64,000 nt of DNA from Himantopus leucocephalus (taxonomy: Eukaryota; Chordata; Aves; Charadriiformes; Recurvirostridae), in assembly GCA_003993805.1 (NCBI GenBank), contig RSEF01000002.1, positions 6,027,484 to 6,091,483 on the forward strand. The letters run 5' to 3'. Both the position numbers and the translations under genes were made by a program. Numbering within the stretch: the stretch's first letter is position 1; the number at the start of each line of letters is the position of its first letter. The notes below the pieces were generated by a model. That model did no database searches, was not told where the DNA came from, and saw only the letters and a list, made by a program, of their open reading frames with translations. This document shows, piece by piece, positions 14,261 to 25,129 of this stretch.

Positions 14261-14735
14261 TCATCCCAGGCATCTACCTCCGGTGTGAGCTTCTTGCCCT
14301 TGTCAGTCCAGCGCGAAAGCTGTAATTCATTCCTTCTCAGACCACAAGAAGGTGTAACGTCCCATACACAGCGGCTGGCCATCAGCCTGCAAGATGTATT
14401 GCTAGGAACAGCCTTCTAGAAGAAACTAGTTTTATTTGTTTGTTGTAATTGTATATATTGGAGGAAGAAAACTCCTAGAAGGTAAAAAGGGGTTTAAATC
14501 ATCAAATATGTCACCCAAATGTGTAGTTGTGTCTGATTCTGCAGTGCACTACCAGAAAAGGTCAACAGTTCTGAAGTTGCAGGAACAAGAGGAAGCCAAC
14601 TTACAGTCTCCAGTTCAGTTTGAATCTTCCCATAAGTGCACGAAAATCTTCAAATAGGTTTTTCCTGACTAGGAGCAGCATTTCCAGGCCCGAGCCTGCT
14701 TTGGGGGTGAGCCCTGCTCAGATTTAGCCACCTTA

Positions 14736-14754
14736 ATCCTGAGTNATCCTGAGT
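14736..14754. repeat. Nine-base duplication around a single N
   Basis: ATCCTGAGT, then N at 14745, then ATCCTGAGT again. This is the same single-N join pattern as at the other duplicated sites and is probably a contig-join artefact. Confidence 0.7.
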
Positions 14755-15482
14755 GTGATGGGGTTTTTTGCCTGGAGGGCAAAGGTTTTGAAACTATATG
14801 ACCTCTTAGGCGTTTATTCACAGTCACAATAGATTTTCTTCATGGCCCAGAGGATATTTAAATCAAGACTGTCCGTGACAATACATACAAATGTTTAGAA
14901 ATGTTTCCAAATATACTATTTGGTTTAAATGTCATACACGTGTATATCATTATATATTATGAAATATAAATAACAATATTCACACTGAGTAAAAAGCAAA
15001 AAGGTCCTGAAAACATTCTTCCTATAGTCTTTTTCTACATGTAAGCAGTACCTTTCTGGATGTCAGTAAGTCTTGCAATTAGTGATTTTCTCCAAGATGG
15101 AATACCGGCAGTTACAGGAGATTCATTATACCACCACTTAGGAGAACATTTACACTACATAGATTCCAATGAAAATTTTATCCCATATTCTGTTTTGGAG
15201 TTTTGCCTTTTCTTTTTTGTGTTTTGGGGTATTGGAGGGGGAAAGGGAATGTCAGAGTCTGTTACTGTCTGTGCTAAACTTCTGCACCCGACATGAAAGT
15301 GTTTGGAAATGGCTGCACTACTGGCTCCTACTGAAATCACCTGTAATTAGAGGCAGTTCCATGAACACTGGTGGTGTTACAGTGGCACAGCTTAGATAAG
15401 ACTCAGACCCTCCTGCTTCCAAGACCAAACATTTGTCCTCCACAATTAATAATTGATTTCCTTTTAACTTTATTGGTTTCAG

Positions 15483-15953
15483 GTGCTCAACCTGTTCCTT
15501 GCCTTGCTGCTAAGCTCTTTCAGTGCTGACAACCTCTCGGCACCAGACGAGGATGGGGAGATGAACAACCTGCAGCTTGCTTTTGCTCGGATCAACAGGG
15601 GTCTTCAGTACGTGAAACACACGACTTGGGATTTTTGCTGTAATGTCCTCCGGCACCCCAAGACAACGGCTGAAAAGAAGGCAATGATGAAGCTCGCTGC
15701 CCAGAATACAGGTGCCCTTAATAATTGTGTGAACAGCGTCACAGCCGCTGAGCTTGGCAAAGACATGGAGAATCACAAAGAGAACCACGCTGACGATGGG
15801 ATGAATAAAAATGGGGAGAAACACCTAGGAATTACAGACAACGATGATTTTATGACCAATCCTGACCTGTCCATTTGTGTTCCTATTGCTGTGGGAGAGT
15901 CAGATATTGAGGAAGAAGATGAGGAGCAGAGCACCTTTACCGAAATGGAGCAG
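15483..15953 (+). CDS. SCN5A: SCN5A exon (human exon 17 equivalent): end of domain II S6 and start of II-III linker
   Basis: This 471-nt exon (157 codons, phase 0 at both ends) lies between an acceptor TTTCAG and a donor CAG|GTAGGC. Residues 1-18 ([18 protein letters not shown]) are the cytoplasmic half of domain II S6, part of the pore-lining activation gate of the Nav family. Residues 19-60 are the juxtamembrane linker ([14 protein letters not shown], then TTWDFCC as in Nav1.5). Residues 61-131 are a hydrophilic Lys/Asn/Asp-rich loop. Residues 133-141, VPIAVGESD, are the ankyrin-G binding motif, followed by an acidic stretch EEEDEEQ. Human exon 17 is 441 nt and begins at the same VLN codons. 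The middle loop lacks the proline-rich stretch of mammalian Nav1.5. The start was set by the splice acceptor, since this is an internal exon with no initiator. The identification as an SCN exon is very secure; the paralogue is well supported together with the later exons. Confidence 0.95.
15879..15905 (+). other. SCN5A: Ankyrin-G binding motif VPIAVGESD
   Basis: Nine codons match the conserved (V/A)P(I/L)AxxE(S/D)D motif of Nav II-III linkers. In Nav1.5 this motif recruits ankyrin-G and targets channels to the intercalated disc and T-tubules; the glutamate equivalent to human E1053, altered in a Brugada syndrome allele, is present. The downstream acidic residues and serines resemble the casein kinase 2 context described for neuronal channels. 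The motif is seen directly; its function is taken from the family. Confidence 0.9.
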
Positions 15954-17529
15954 GTAGGCAACTAAAATGTTTGCTTGTTGCAGCTTATCAAGAGGGCCTT
16001 CGTTCCCACCCTTGCTCTGGATCCATGGCTTGTGATGCAAATGTCCTATGGCCTAATCCTGCCTTTGATATGTTGTTAACTTCAGAGGAAGTTACAGGTG
16101 CATATCCAAGAGCAAAATTCAGTCTCCAACAAGAGGCATTCCCTTTCTTTGTATTCTTTGTGCTTGTCTAGATTAATTCTTCTAACCAGAGCAATTAAAC
16201 CCTTTCTCACGCAGGAGGCTGGTGGGGTTCTTTTGTTTGTTTGGTTTGGTTTTTTTTTTTAGCTGAATCATGGGAATGTTACAGAACAAATCTTCAGTCC
16301 TCTGACTATGACAGGGGATTCTCTCAGTGTGCGAAAATGGGCAATGACTTGGTTTGATTTGTGCAGCAAGAACTGAGGGCCAGGTGGTTCTCTTAAAAAT
16401 ACAATGAGGCAGAGGCTGATATGACAAGGCACCAGAGAAAGAGAGAAAATATGTAATCCTATGTATTCAGACAGGAAAAATAGTTATTTGCCTGTTCTTT
16501 GGTGTGACACGGCAGATTTTCGTTTTCCCCAGAGCACCCTGTAGTAAAGGCTGAAAAATTCTGTGGTGTTTGATGTGTTGGTGTAAAGCGGAGAAGAAAA
16601 ATCTTCACGGGAACCCTTTTCTTTCTCTTCTTCTCCCTCTCTCCCCTTTCTACCAGCTTTATCACTTGGCTCCACACACCATATCTCGTTAATGTTTTCC
16701 AGACCCTTCAGCCTTGATCCAGCATCCTCTGACGCCGGCTGAGACCGGCAGAGTTCAGCAGGCGCTGGATCAAAGCTCCTGTTTCAGATCCAGCTGTCAG
16801 GAGGGATCCCCGACCTCTCGGTTGAGGAGAAGAAAGTTTTGAAGCAAAACTGTCCTTAGAGAAGGGCTGTCCTAAAAAAGCCCCGAGGAGGGACTCTGTG
16901 CCAGGAAGCGAGCACGGATCAGCTGCTAAATGTTAATTTCTGCTGCTCTATTGTGGAAATCTCTTCAGTCTTAGTGCATCCGCTCACCAGCGTGTCTTAC
17001 ACACTGATCATCCCCTTGGGGACCTGAACGGCAAAGGGTCAGGAAACTTTATCGTCAAGCCCCACTGCCCAAATAGACACCTAGGTAACAAAAAATGAAG
17101 TCTGAATTTTTTGGTAAACACTTATAGGGACATTTTTGTATCTTTTGTTAAGGAATACTTTTATTGAAATGACCTGTGGATCAGTGTGGGTGGCACAGCT
17201 ATTTTTTCCGTTGAAGTCCTCTATTCCCAGCATTGTGTTAGTTAAACGTACAAGCAGAGTGCATTTGAATATAGTAGACAGATTTCTTAGTATCAGCTGA
17301 TCTGCAAATACTGACGTATAAATGTGTTCAATAGTGTGTAAGTGTTTAATTCTGGAGTTTTGTTTTGTTTGGTGGTTTTTTTTTTCTTTTTGACCTCTAA
17401 ATATATCCACACATTTCTGCTACGTCTGACAGAGGGTCACAATCTTAAAAACCCTCAGATTTTTCCTTCACAGTGCAAAGCAAAACTTTGTTGACACTTT
17501 GCACTTAAGTGTCCATGAGGTCTGGAAAC

Positions 17530-17560
17530 ACGTGTGTGTGTGTGTATGAACACGTGTGTA
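17530..17560. repeat. Short (GT)n microsatellite
   Basis: ACACGTGTGTGTGTGTGTAT, then GAACACGTGTGTATG, is a short dinucleotide tract with two ACACGTGTGT half-repeats. Confidence 0.7.
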
Positions 17561-17646
17561 TGTTGCACCACTGTATTGCACCTCCCTCAAGATAAATAGC
17601 AATGATCACAAGCTAAACTGCAGCACAGAGCATGGAGGGCTTGGGA

Positions 17647-17707
17647 TTTTTACGTCTTACTGTACCTTAAAAGTATNTTTTTACATCTTACTGTACCTTA
17701 AAAGTAT
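17647..17707. repeat. 30-nt direct duplication around a single N
   Basis: TTTTTACGTCTTACTGTACC with AAAAGTAT ending at 17676 is repeated with one change (ACG to ACA) at 17678-17707, with N at 17677 between the copies. It is an assembly-join signature. Confidence 0.85.
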
Positions 17708-20033
17708 AGAAATGTGGATTTCTCTTTAGCTGCACGATGTGACCATGTAGGTGCTGGTGTGCGTATTAGTAGACGAAACAGGTAGCTGTCCATTTTATGC
17801 TGTACAGCAAGTAAATGTGGAATTAGACATTTAGTGATATCTGTTAGAGCCATGAGGGAGAGGACTGATGTAGAAAGACAGGCATTTTAGTGAAATGGAA
17901 TATTATGAATAAAAGTTTATTTGAAAATACTAAGAAAACGTCTTCAAACTGTTCCCAAAATATTGAAACATTATTATATGTAATATAAGCATTGAGGATT
18001 CAGAGTGAAACAAAATAGGAGGAAACAAAACCCCAAAATACTGTTTTCACACTGTATCTTTTAATGAATTTTTTTATAAACGTTAGCGTACCATTGTCAC
18101 GTTACCACAAGATATTTGGATTGCAGTGAAATAATACAGCTCACTGCTAGCATGTGCATGAAATAGAAGGCGTGGAGTTGAGAAATGTATTAATTGGCTT
18201 TGTCACTAGTGTTTTCGAGGCTTTGACAAACAGCTGCAGCAGGTCACTGCTATTCCTCTGTGCATAGCCCTGATCAATGGTTTTCAACCTTTGTCTGTAG
18301 GCCTGAGGGGTCTACTGCTGAAAAGATCCAAACACAAAGCGAGTTCATAAGTCCAGCAAACAATTTTATCAAATTTTGAGGGAGGAAAATGTGTATGTGC
18401 AAGGGGCTTGCAACTCAAAGACTCAAAATACCTTGGCATAATAAATAAACAAAAATAGGAAGAAGCTCAACAGCAGAAATGGTAATTGTGTGATGAGCTT
18501 TGCATTTGCTTTCCTGCAAAACCCTCATCAATTTGCACAGCTGTAAATGTCTCCAATAAGGAGCAGAGCCATTGAGAAAGCAGATCCCAAGGATCTGTCA
18601 TTTTTAATGGCACCCATTCCAAAGACATATCATCTGTGGACCCACAAAATAACCCTCTTGATCAACACGTGGGTTACTGCAGAAGAAATGATTGCACCTG
18701 GAGGTCAGTATGAAATCCCAGTTCCCTGGATATAGAGCAGTGGGCATTGCGGCATGCTAACCTCTGTATCAAGGGCATCTCTGTAGGACTCTGGGGAATA
18801 AACTTCCCCACTCACTTCTACAAGCTTTAATCCTGTGAGCTCCAACTCCGTGGGGGTCCTTACCTCCTTCCTTCCAGGACGGCCACGAAAACCATGGCAG
18901 AGCTCGCAAAGGAAGAACAGCGTGAACAAGAGCAAAATTTACGTGATTGCATTGCAAGGGCACAATTACGGTGAAGTATCTTTCTGTGTGGAGGGCATCA
19001 TACAGAAGCGAAACTACCAAGGGGACACTCAACATTCAAATCTATTCTAACTGTTCCCTAATTATAATCCATATTTTTACATATTTAAATATTTTAGCAT
19101 GTACAACGAGAATGTGTATGTATATTTACTTCTCGGGAGAAGACAATGTACCCTGCTTCACGTTAAAGTTGTTGGCTGACCTGGAATTTAGCAGCCCTTT
19201 GGCAACACTGGCAGAACCTTGTGCATCTAGATTTTTGTGCAATAGCATGGGAGAGGAGGCAAAAGGAGATGCATAAACAAGGAGTCTATGTACGTATGCC
19301 TCTCAAGTGCACAGCTAGGTAAACCTACACAATCTTTACACGTCCTTTATGTTTTCTCTGTCAGTTCTGTTCATCGCGTGCTCACATCAGTCCAGACTCA
19401 TCCGTCATGATGGAGAGGCTAAAGGAAGGCTGGTCTCAGGCAGAACTGCAGTTGTTGATCCCGATGGGGTATTTTAGGGTGATGATCAGCTCAGCTTACA
19501 GCTCCTGTACCAATGCCGGGCTCTTCCTCAAAAGTCACAAAACTACTCTAAAGTAAGCCGTTGTGGCTATGAGAAATGGGGCCCACAGTGTTACAGGCAG
19601 CAGTTTGAAATTTCAGGTGATGAGAAACCCTTCTGTGACTGCTCATTTTCCTCGGAGTAATAGAAATGTCTACGTTTAAATCTCAGCTGCCATTTCTATT
19701 ATCAAAGCTTACACTGGCAGCAGCCGTCTTCCTGAAAGCTGCCAATTTGTGGCACTGTCATTGAGAAGGTTTCGAAGGAACGAGCCCACCTGATAGCTTC
19801 TAAATCTCCTTTGATTACTGAGACGCGAGTGAGCTGATCTGCGGGCTCAGAGAGCCAGGAGACACGTGCCTGTAGCCCACACATATGGTGAATGGATCGG
19901 AAAGAAAAGCTGAACAATAGAAGTCAGTAAAGGCGCAAGAAGCTGGCAGAAGAGGAGAGAGGCTGAGAAAGGACCACCTTGAACTTAATTCATTTGTCAT
20001 TATTGTGCGATACTTGTGTTGATGCCAGTCACT

Positions 20034-20178
20034 GCAACTCCTTCTCTGGAGATCTTCAAGTCTCGCCTGGATGCAGTCCTGAGTAATGTGCTCTAGGCAA
20101 TCCTGCTTTGGCAGGGGAGTTGGACTAGATGATCTCTAGAGGTCCCTTCCAACTCTGAAAATTCCGTGATTCCGTGAT
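20034..20178 (+). mobile_element. CR1 LINE 3' end fragment
   Basis: CTGGAGATCTTCAAGTCTCGCCTGGATGC-type sequence is followed by GTTGGACTAGATGATCTCTA, GGTCCCTTCCAACTCTG and the octamer tail ATTCCGTGATTCCGTGAT. The order matches the 3' end of CR1. The 5' limit is approximate. It has no coding capacity. Confidence 0.9.
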
Positions 20179-22289
20179 ACCTCATACCTTCATCGAACCC
20201 CCCTCCTTGCCCTGCTCATAGAGCTGGGGAAGTCTCTACCTGTCAGTCCACAAGATTTCTTCAAGATTTGATGATAAGTTTAGCCTCATAATAAGAACAA
20301 GAATAACTGTTCTCCATTTTTCCTCTGTCTTTGAGATGTATAATTTAAAGATAGGTTGTCCTAGCAGGAAAACAGTTCCCAAAAGCTCAGCAGCAACCAC
20401 AGTAACATGCTGGCTGCATCTTCTCAAGGTTCTTTTGGGTACTCCCTTTGGCTTCCGAGATGATTAAAATGTGGAAATTGTTTTCTTGAACCTCCGTAGA
20501 GTGTCTTGTAATTGCTTATAAAGACCATCTTTTCACATGTGACATCAACTTTCTGTCTCCTGCAGGAGTAAGAACCAGATTATGGGGACAGTAAGGTGAC
20601 GGGACAATTCAGTGTGCACAGCCCAGTCCACCCGACACAGTGGATTCTACCAGAACTTACCAGCAGTTTAACCACATTGACAGTTTCAGACATCATAGGG
20701 GTTTGTACCATTTACATTAGATATATAAGTCCAAAGATTAAATCTTCAAAATTCCTACTTTAGTATTGGTTAACCTTCAGGGTGCCTGCAGCTGTAGCCC
20801 AGAATGGTGCATGCCTTTTTCACAGTGACATCACTTTGTGGTTCAGAGGAATCCTGTGATTAAAGGACTAAAAGGAGGTTCCAGATGAGTAACGTTGGGT
20901 GTCCTGAATCAGTCCCCAAAGTACGGTGTCCTGCGCTTATACTGTTCAACTCTGTCTTGTTTCTGTTACCCTGGACCTCAAGGATGTCCAGGTCTTTCTG
21001 CACGCTATCGAGATCCTTTTCTGCATTGATGAGTTCCTACAGTCAGCAAATTTTATTAGTACAACCTCAGAAAATGCCTCTACCGTTTCCATGTTGTTTG
21101 AGTCAGCCCGACAGGGTTCTTATTGCTTTCTCCCCTTTCTTAAATTTAATTACTACACGTGCTGCCTTACTCAAACTACTGCCCTCAACTTGATCTGTCT
21201 ATAGCATGCCACTGCGAAGAAGATCCGCGCTGTGGTGGCTAGTGTGGCTTTTGGCCACAGCAGTCTGAAAAGCATCTCACATTCGCCCCCTCTGCCGTGA
21301 CAAAGCCAGGCACGGATGCTGCTTTCCACAGAGGTAACACCTTTGTATTTTCACATGCAGCGCAGTGCCGAGCCAGCAGCACTTGCCTGCTTGTCTTCAG
21401 AAAATGCCATTATTGATTTGTTCCAACGGAGTGGCTAATTGGGTCATATGGAAAGTGCTGGCTGCCTGCTGCTGGGACGGAGTGCTTTGCATCTTCTTAC
21501 CCCTTCCTTGACGCCAGGCATGCATGCTGTGGGAGCGCTGCCTCTCCGTGCACGGCCACCAGGTCCCAGATCCCACCGTAGCCAATTTGTGCCATCCTGA
21601 GCACGCAAAGCGGGCCGAGGGCTGGCCCATCCTCTTGCCCAAGGCTTACCCCTGACTCTGGAAATCCTTAAATAGCAGAGTTGTTGCCGTGCCTCCTAGG
21701 GCTCACCTTCCCGTGACCTGGCAGGGAGTATTGCCTGCGGGAAGGAGGTAGCATCTTTCGTTGCCTCTCAGGGTTTCCCAGCTGCATTTTCTCGGTGTGC
21801 TTTTCCTAGACCCCTCCAAGGCAGAGCAGCACCTCTGCTGTGATTTTCAAGAGGTCTGGGTCTGCACAGAGGACCGGAGGGGTGTACATTGCCTGGATTT
21901 TGCACACCGAATGAGTATTCATTGCTCAAGAGCACGCCTTGCTTTCTCAATCGTATTCACATTTTTTCTCAATTTTTTTTTTTCTTCCCCCTCCCCTTGT
22001 GTATACCCTTGTCTAGGCTCCACCAAACACATCTCCCAGGAAAACCAGTTTTCCAGACTTTAGATAAGTAATTGCCTCTGTGCACGTCAACGCTAGAGCT
22101 GGCTGCCACCACGGTCTCTATTCAGTGGCACAGTTTCCATATTGCCCTGAACTGGATCAAAACCCCAAGCTTTTATTCTCTTCTTCCCCATATTTATTTC
22201 ACAATTCCTGACTCATTTTATTTCATTTGACAAGGTGAAACTGTTTCTGATGGCTTTTTTTTTTGCGCGCGTTTCTACCAGTAAAGGTT

Positions 22290-22480
22290 TCATAATTTTG
22301 AGGTCAGAGAGGGCCATAAGGATCATCATGGTTTAGCTTTCTCATAACACTGGGTCAAAGACTTCAACCACTAATTTCTGCACAGAGCCCATAAGTTTAT
22401 TTTAGCTATGATACATCATTTGTAAGATAGAAAAAAGACTGCAGTGTCTCAGGTAACAGAGAGTTCACCATCTGCATCTA
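22290..22480. mobile_element. Ancient LINE-like interspersed repeat remnant
   Basis: The stretch TTTGAGGTCAGAGAGGGCC, ATAAGGATCATCATGG, TCATAACACTGGGTCAAAG and GCACAGAGCCCATAA follows, in order, a repeat I recognise from turtle and bird genomes (GAGGTCAGAAGGGACC...GATCATCTAGTC...TAACACAGGCCA...GAGCCCAATAA). It is probably an old CR1/L2-type element. Divergence is high, so the class and orientation are uncertain. Confidence 0.55.
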
Positions 22481-25029
22481 GACCCACATCTGTTTCCTTT
22501 GTATACAGTGGAAATTTTACTGTACAATTTCTGTACGTTACAGACCTGCTCCTAAACCTGAAGTGATTCTATAAAAGTCAATAGAATTATTCCAGGTTGA
22601 CACAAGTGTAGCTGAAATTATTGAAAATTGCTATAAAAGTGCCAGCGCATAAAGATTTTGATATAAAATTGTTTGTGACAGTGTCTTATGCTCCTAATAA
22701 TTCTAACGTCTATAAATCAGAGATACCATGAAGTCATGTGTTTATTTGACAGGGTACATTAATTTCAGCCTTTTACTGCAGGAAATATACTTTATTGTCA
22801 GGAACCGTAATGCCCTTTCAAACAGTATTTATATTCCTTCTGTTTTCAGTTCCAGTCTGTGGAACACATTCTCTTTTAGTGCAACTGGATAAAATACCTT
22901 TGAATTCCGTGGATGACTCCCCAGTTCTTACTGGCAGGAGAATGAGCCCACGTGTATACATGCATGCAGCACGCAATAAATCTTAGAGCATTCTTCTTGT
23001 CAGCTATCTTTGGGCCAATATTTTACTAATCATTAAGTAAGATAGCAGGGTTTTTTCATTATTATTACGTATATAGTTTGCCTGGATTTCTCCCTTTTTA
23101 AACTGTATGTTTTGCTTTGCGTTTCTTGAAAACTGCATAGAACTCAATTATTTGCTAATTATTTTTAGCAATAAAATAGAACATTTCTGTATTTATTGCC
23201 TTCAGAAAAATAGCAGCAAGGCCATTAGAAAAAGAAAAAAGGACTGTAAATCACAGCAGCAGATTTAAAGCACCTATGCCTTCATCTTTGCTTCTACATA
23301 TAGAAAGACATTTCTGTTTATTTTCTTTCAGTACGATGGGGCAGAAGACGACTCCATGTCAGATCTCTGCTGACGTGATTAGAGCAGTCACACTGCAAAC
23401 AAAGGTTTTAGGGTGCTTATTCAGTGCGCGGTGGCAGGGAAATATATTTGTCCGCAGCATAATGCCTAAGGTGCAGGAAACACAGGGAGCTGATGGAGGA
23501 GAGAAAGAGGGGGGAGGAAAAAAAAAACCAAAAAAGCCTGGCATTGAAAGAACTGATATCAGGCGTAGCGGACTTGACAACATGCATTTGGACAAGTGCC
23601 CAGACCGTGGACTACGCGTCAGTCACAGCTTACTGGGTGCCATTTCCCAGTATCCATATCTCTCCCTGGAGCAAAACGCTGCCCAGAAATGAGCATTTCT
23701 CACTGTTTCTCCCTTTGGTAAAGAAAATGCCGACATTTAACATTTTGGACAGAATGAACAGCAGCCAGTTCCCCAGCGGCTCCTGGGCCAAGTGAGACAG
23801 TGCGTGCGTGCCTGTGTCAGGGGGTTGAAATTATTCTCATTAATTATGGTCCAAAATAGCAACATTTAAAATAACAGTGATTTTGTTGTTATTGCCTGTG
23901 ATAATATGAGACTTCCCTAACGATCAAAATATTGACGCCTTCTTTGGGTGAAAGGTTCCGGGTTATTTCAGGCACTTTCACTCACTGCACCTTGAGGCAA
24001 ACTTCCAAAATTTAAACTTCCATCAGAGGAGCCCATTAGTTGGAGTTCTTCATATTATACCGTGGAGAGATCCCAATTACCAAAAGAAACATAAAGTAGA
24101 TTGTGATTAAACTTCAAAATGCAATTTAGCAGAAGGTATTAGCTTGAACTCTGAACAATGAACACTTATGAAACGCTTTCACTGCCTATTTAAGCCTATT
24201 GAATTGATAACAGGCTAAATTAACTTTGGCAGTCCATCTTTTTGCCAAGTTCTCCCACTTAGACTAATTTTAAGAGTCAACCCTTGGAATAATGAATCTA
24301 TGTTTTATTACGGGCAGTGTGTTGCCCAGTGTGGGAAAAGATCTTAGGCCAGCAAGGCAGAAGCCATTAGAAATAACGTGCCTTGCTCCTCTGCGGTCAG
24401 AGTTCAAACGCTTAAAATGTTCTGGATTAATCCATGAAGGAGCACTTCTAAACTGCCCTTTCCCTCCTTGAGGGACAGCGTTTGGCAAAGCATCCAGTGC
24501 TTGTGCAGAGACCAGCATGTAGTGGCTGTGATGATGTTTGTCTGGCGAAGTTTTAGTTCACCTTTATTCAAAATGAAAGAAAATACCAAGGCAGGCTGGT
24601 TCCAGGGGAGGTTTGGCTGTTAACTGCTGAGCAGCTGTGGTTTCTGGCCAGTCTTAGCCTTCACCTTTCTGAATTTTAAGGGAGAGATTCTGGTATTTTT
24701 ATCCAGCTAAGTGCTCACAGGTGCGTTATTTTTTAGAACAAGTACTGCAATTAGCTTCCGAATACCCTACAACTTTCAGGGGAAAAAAAAATGTGTTTCT
24801 GAGGTGCACCAGGAGGACAAGTTCTGTGTTTAGCTACACAGGTGTAAGTTCAAACTACAATGGCATTAACTCTGACAGATGACAGCTCAATTGGAAACTC
24901 CTTTGGGACCTGCAGACATCCAAGCAGCGGGGCATAGTTTCATCTACCGGTACGTTCACTGGGAGATGGGCAACAGGCCACCGCTGTTTCTGAACTCGGA
25001 GACTATTGTGTTTAACCTGTTTTGCCCAC

Positions 25030-25129
25030 NNNNNNNNNNNNNNNNNNNNNNNNNNNNNNNNNNNNNNNNNNNNNNNNNNNNNNNNNNNNNNNNNNNNNNN
25101 NNNNNNNNNNNNNNNNNNNNNNNNNNNNN
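25030..25129. other. Assembly gap, 100 N
   Basis: Exactly 100 Ns inside the interval where a counterpart of human SCN5A exon 18 is expected. The true length of missing sequence is unknown. Confidence 0.99.

Larger units (their letters stand above)
1..15482 (+). other. SCN5A: SCN5A intron upstream of exon 17 (partial)
   Basis: Non-coding sequence upstream of the first recognisable exon, ending in a normal acceptor (TTGGTTTCAG). I looked for the preceding exon, which should encode domain II S4-S6 with the GEWIETMWD-type pore motif, and did not find it. Open frames here are short, AT- or C/T-rich and match no family I know. The interval holds one CR1 tail near 12.8 kb, two assembly duplications (near 1.3 and 3.7 kb), a pyrimidine-rich stretch at 5.54-6.35 kb, homopolymer runs and a 100-N gap. 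The intron assignment follows from the exon at its right end; its left limit is outside the window. Confidence 0.8.

Noticed and set aside
14082..14382. Open frames spanning the 100-N gap
   Set aside because: They are open only because Ns contain no stops; the same applies at 24879-25369 and 38069-38481.
15510..15961. Antisense open frames over the exon 17 equivalent
   Set aside because: They are complementary-strand shadows of a clearly homologous sense exon.
23331..23372. Good acceptor TTTCTTTCAG followed by an acidic peptide YDGAEDDSMSDLC
   Set aside because: It reaches a TGA after 13 codons with no usable donor before it; it could only truncate the channel in the linker, and nothing supports its use.
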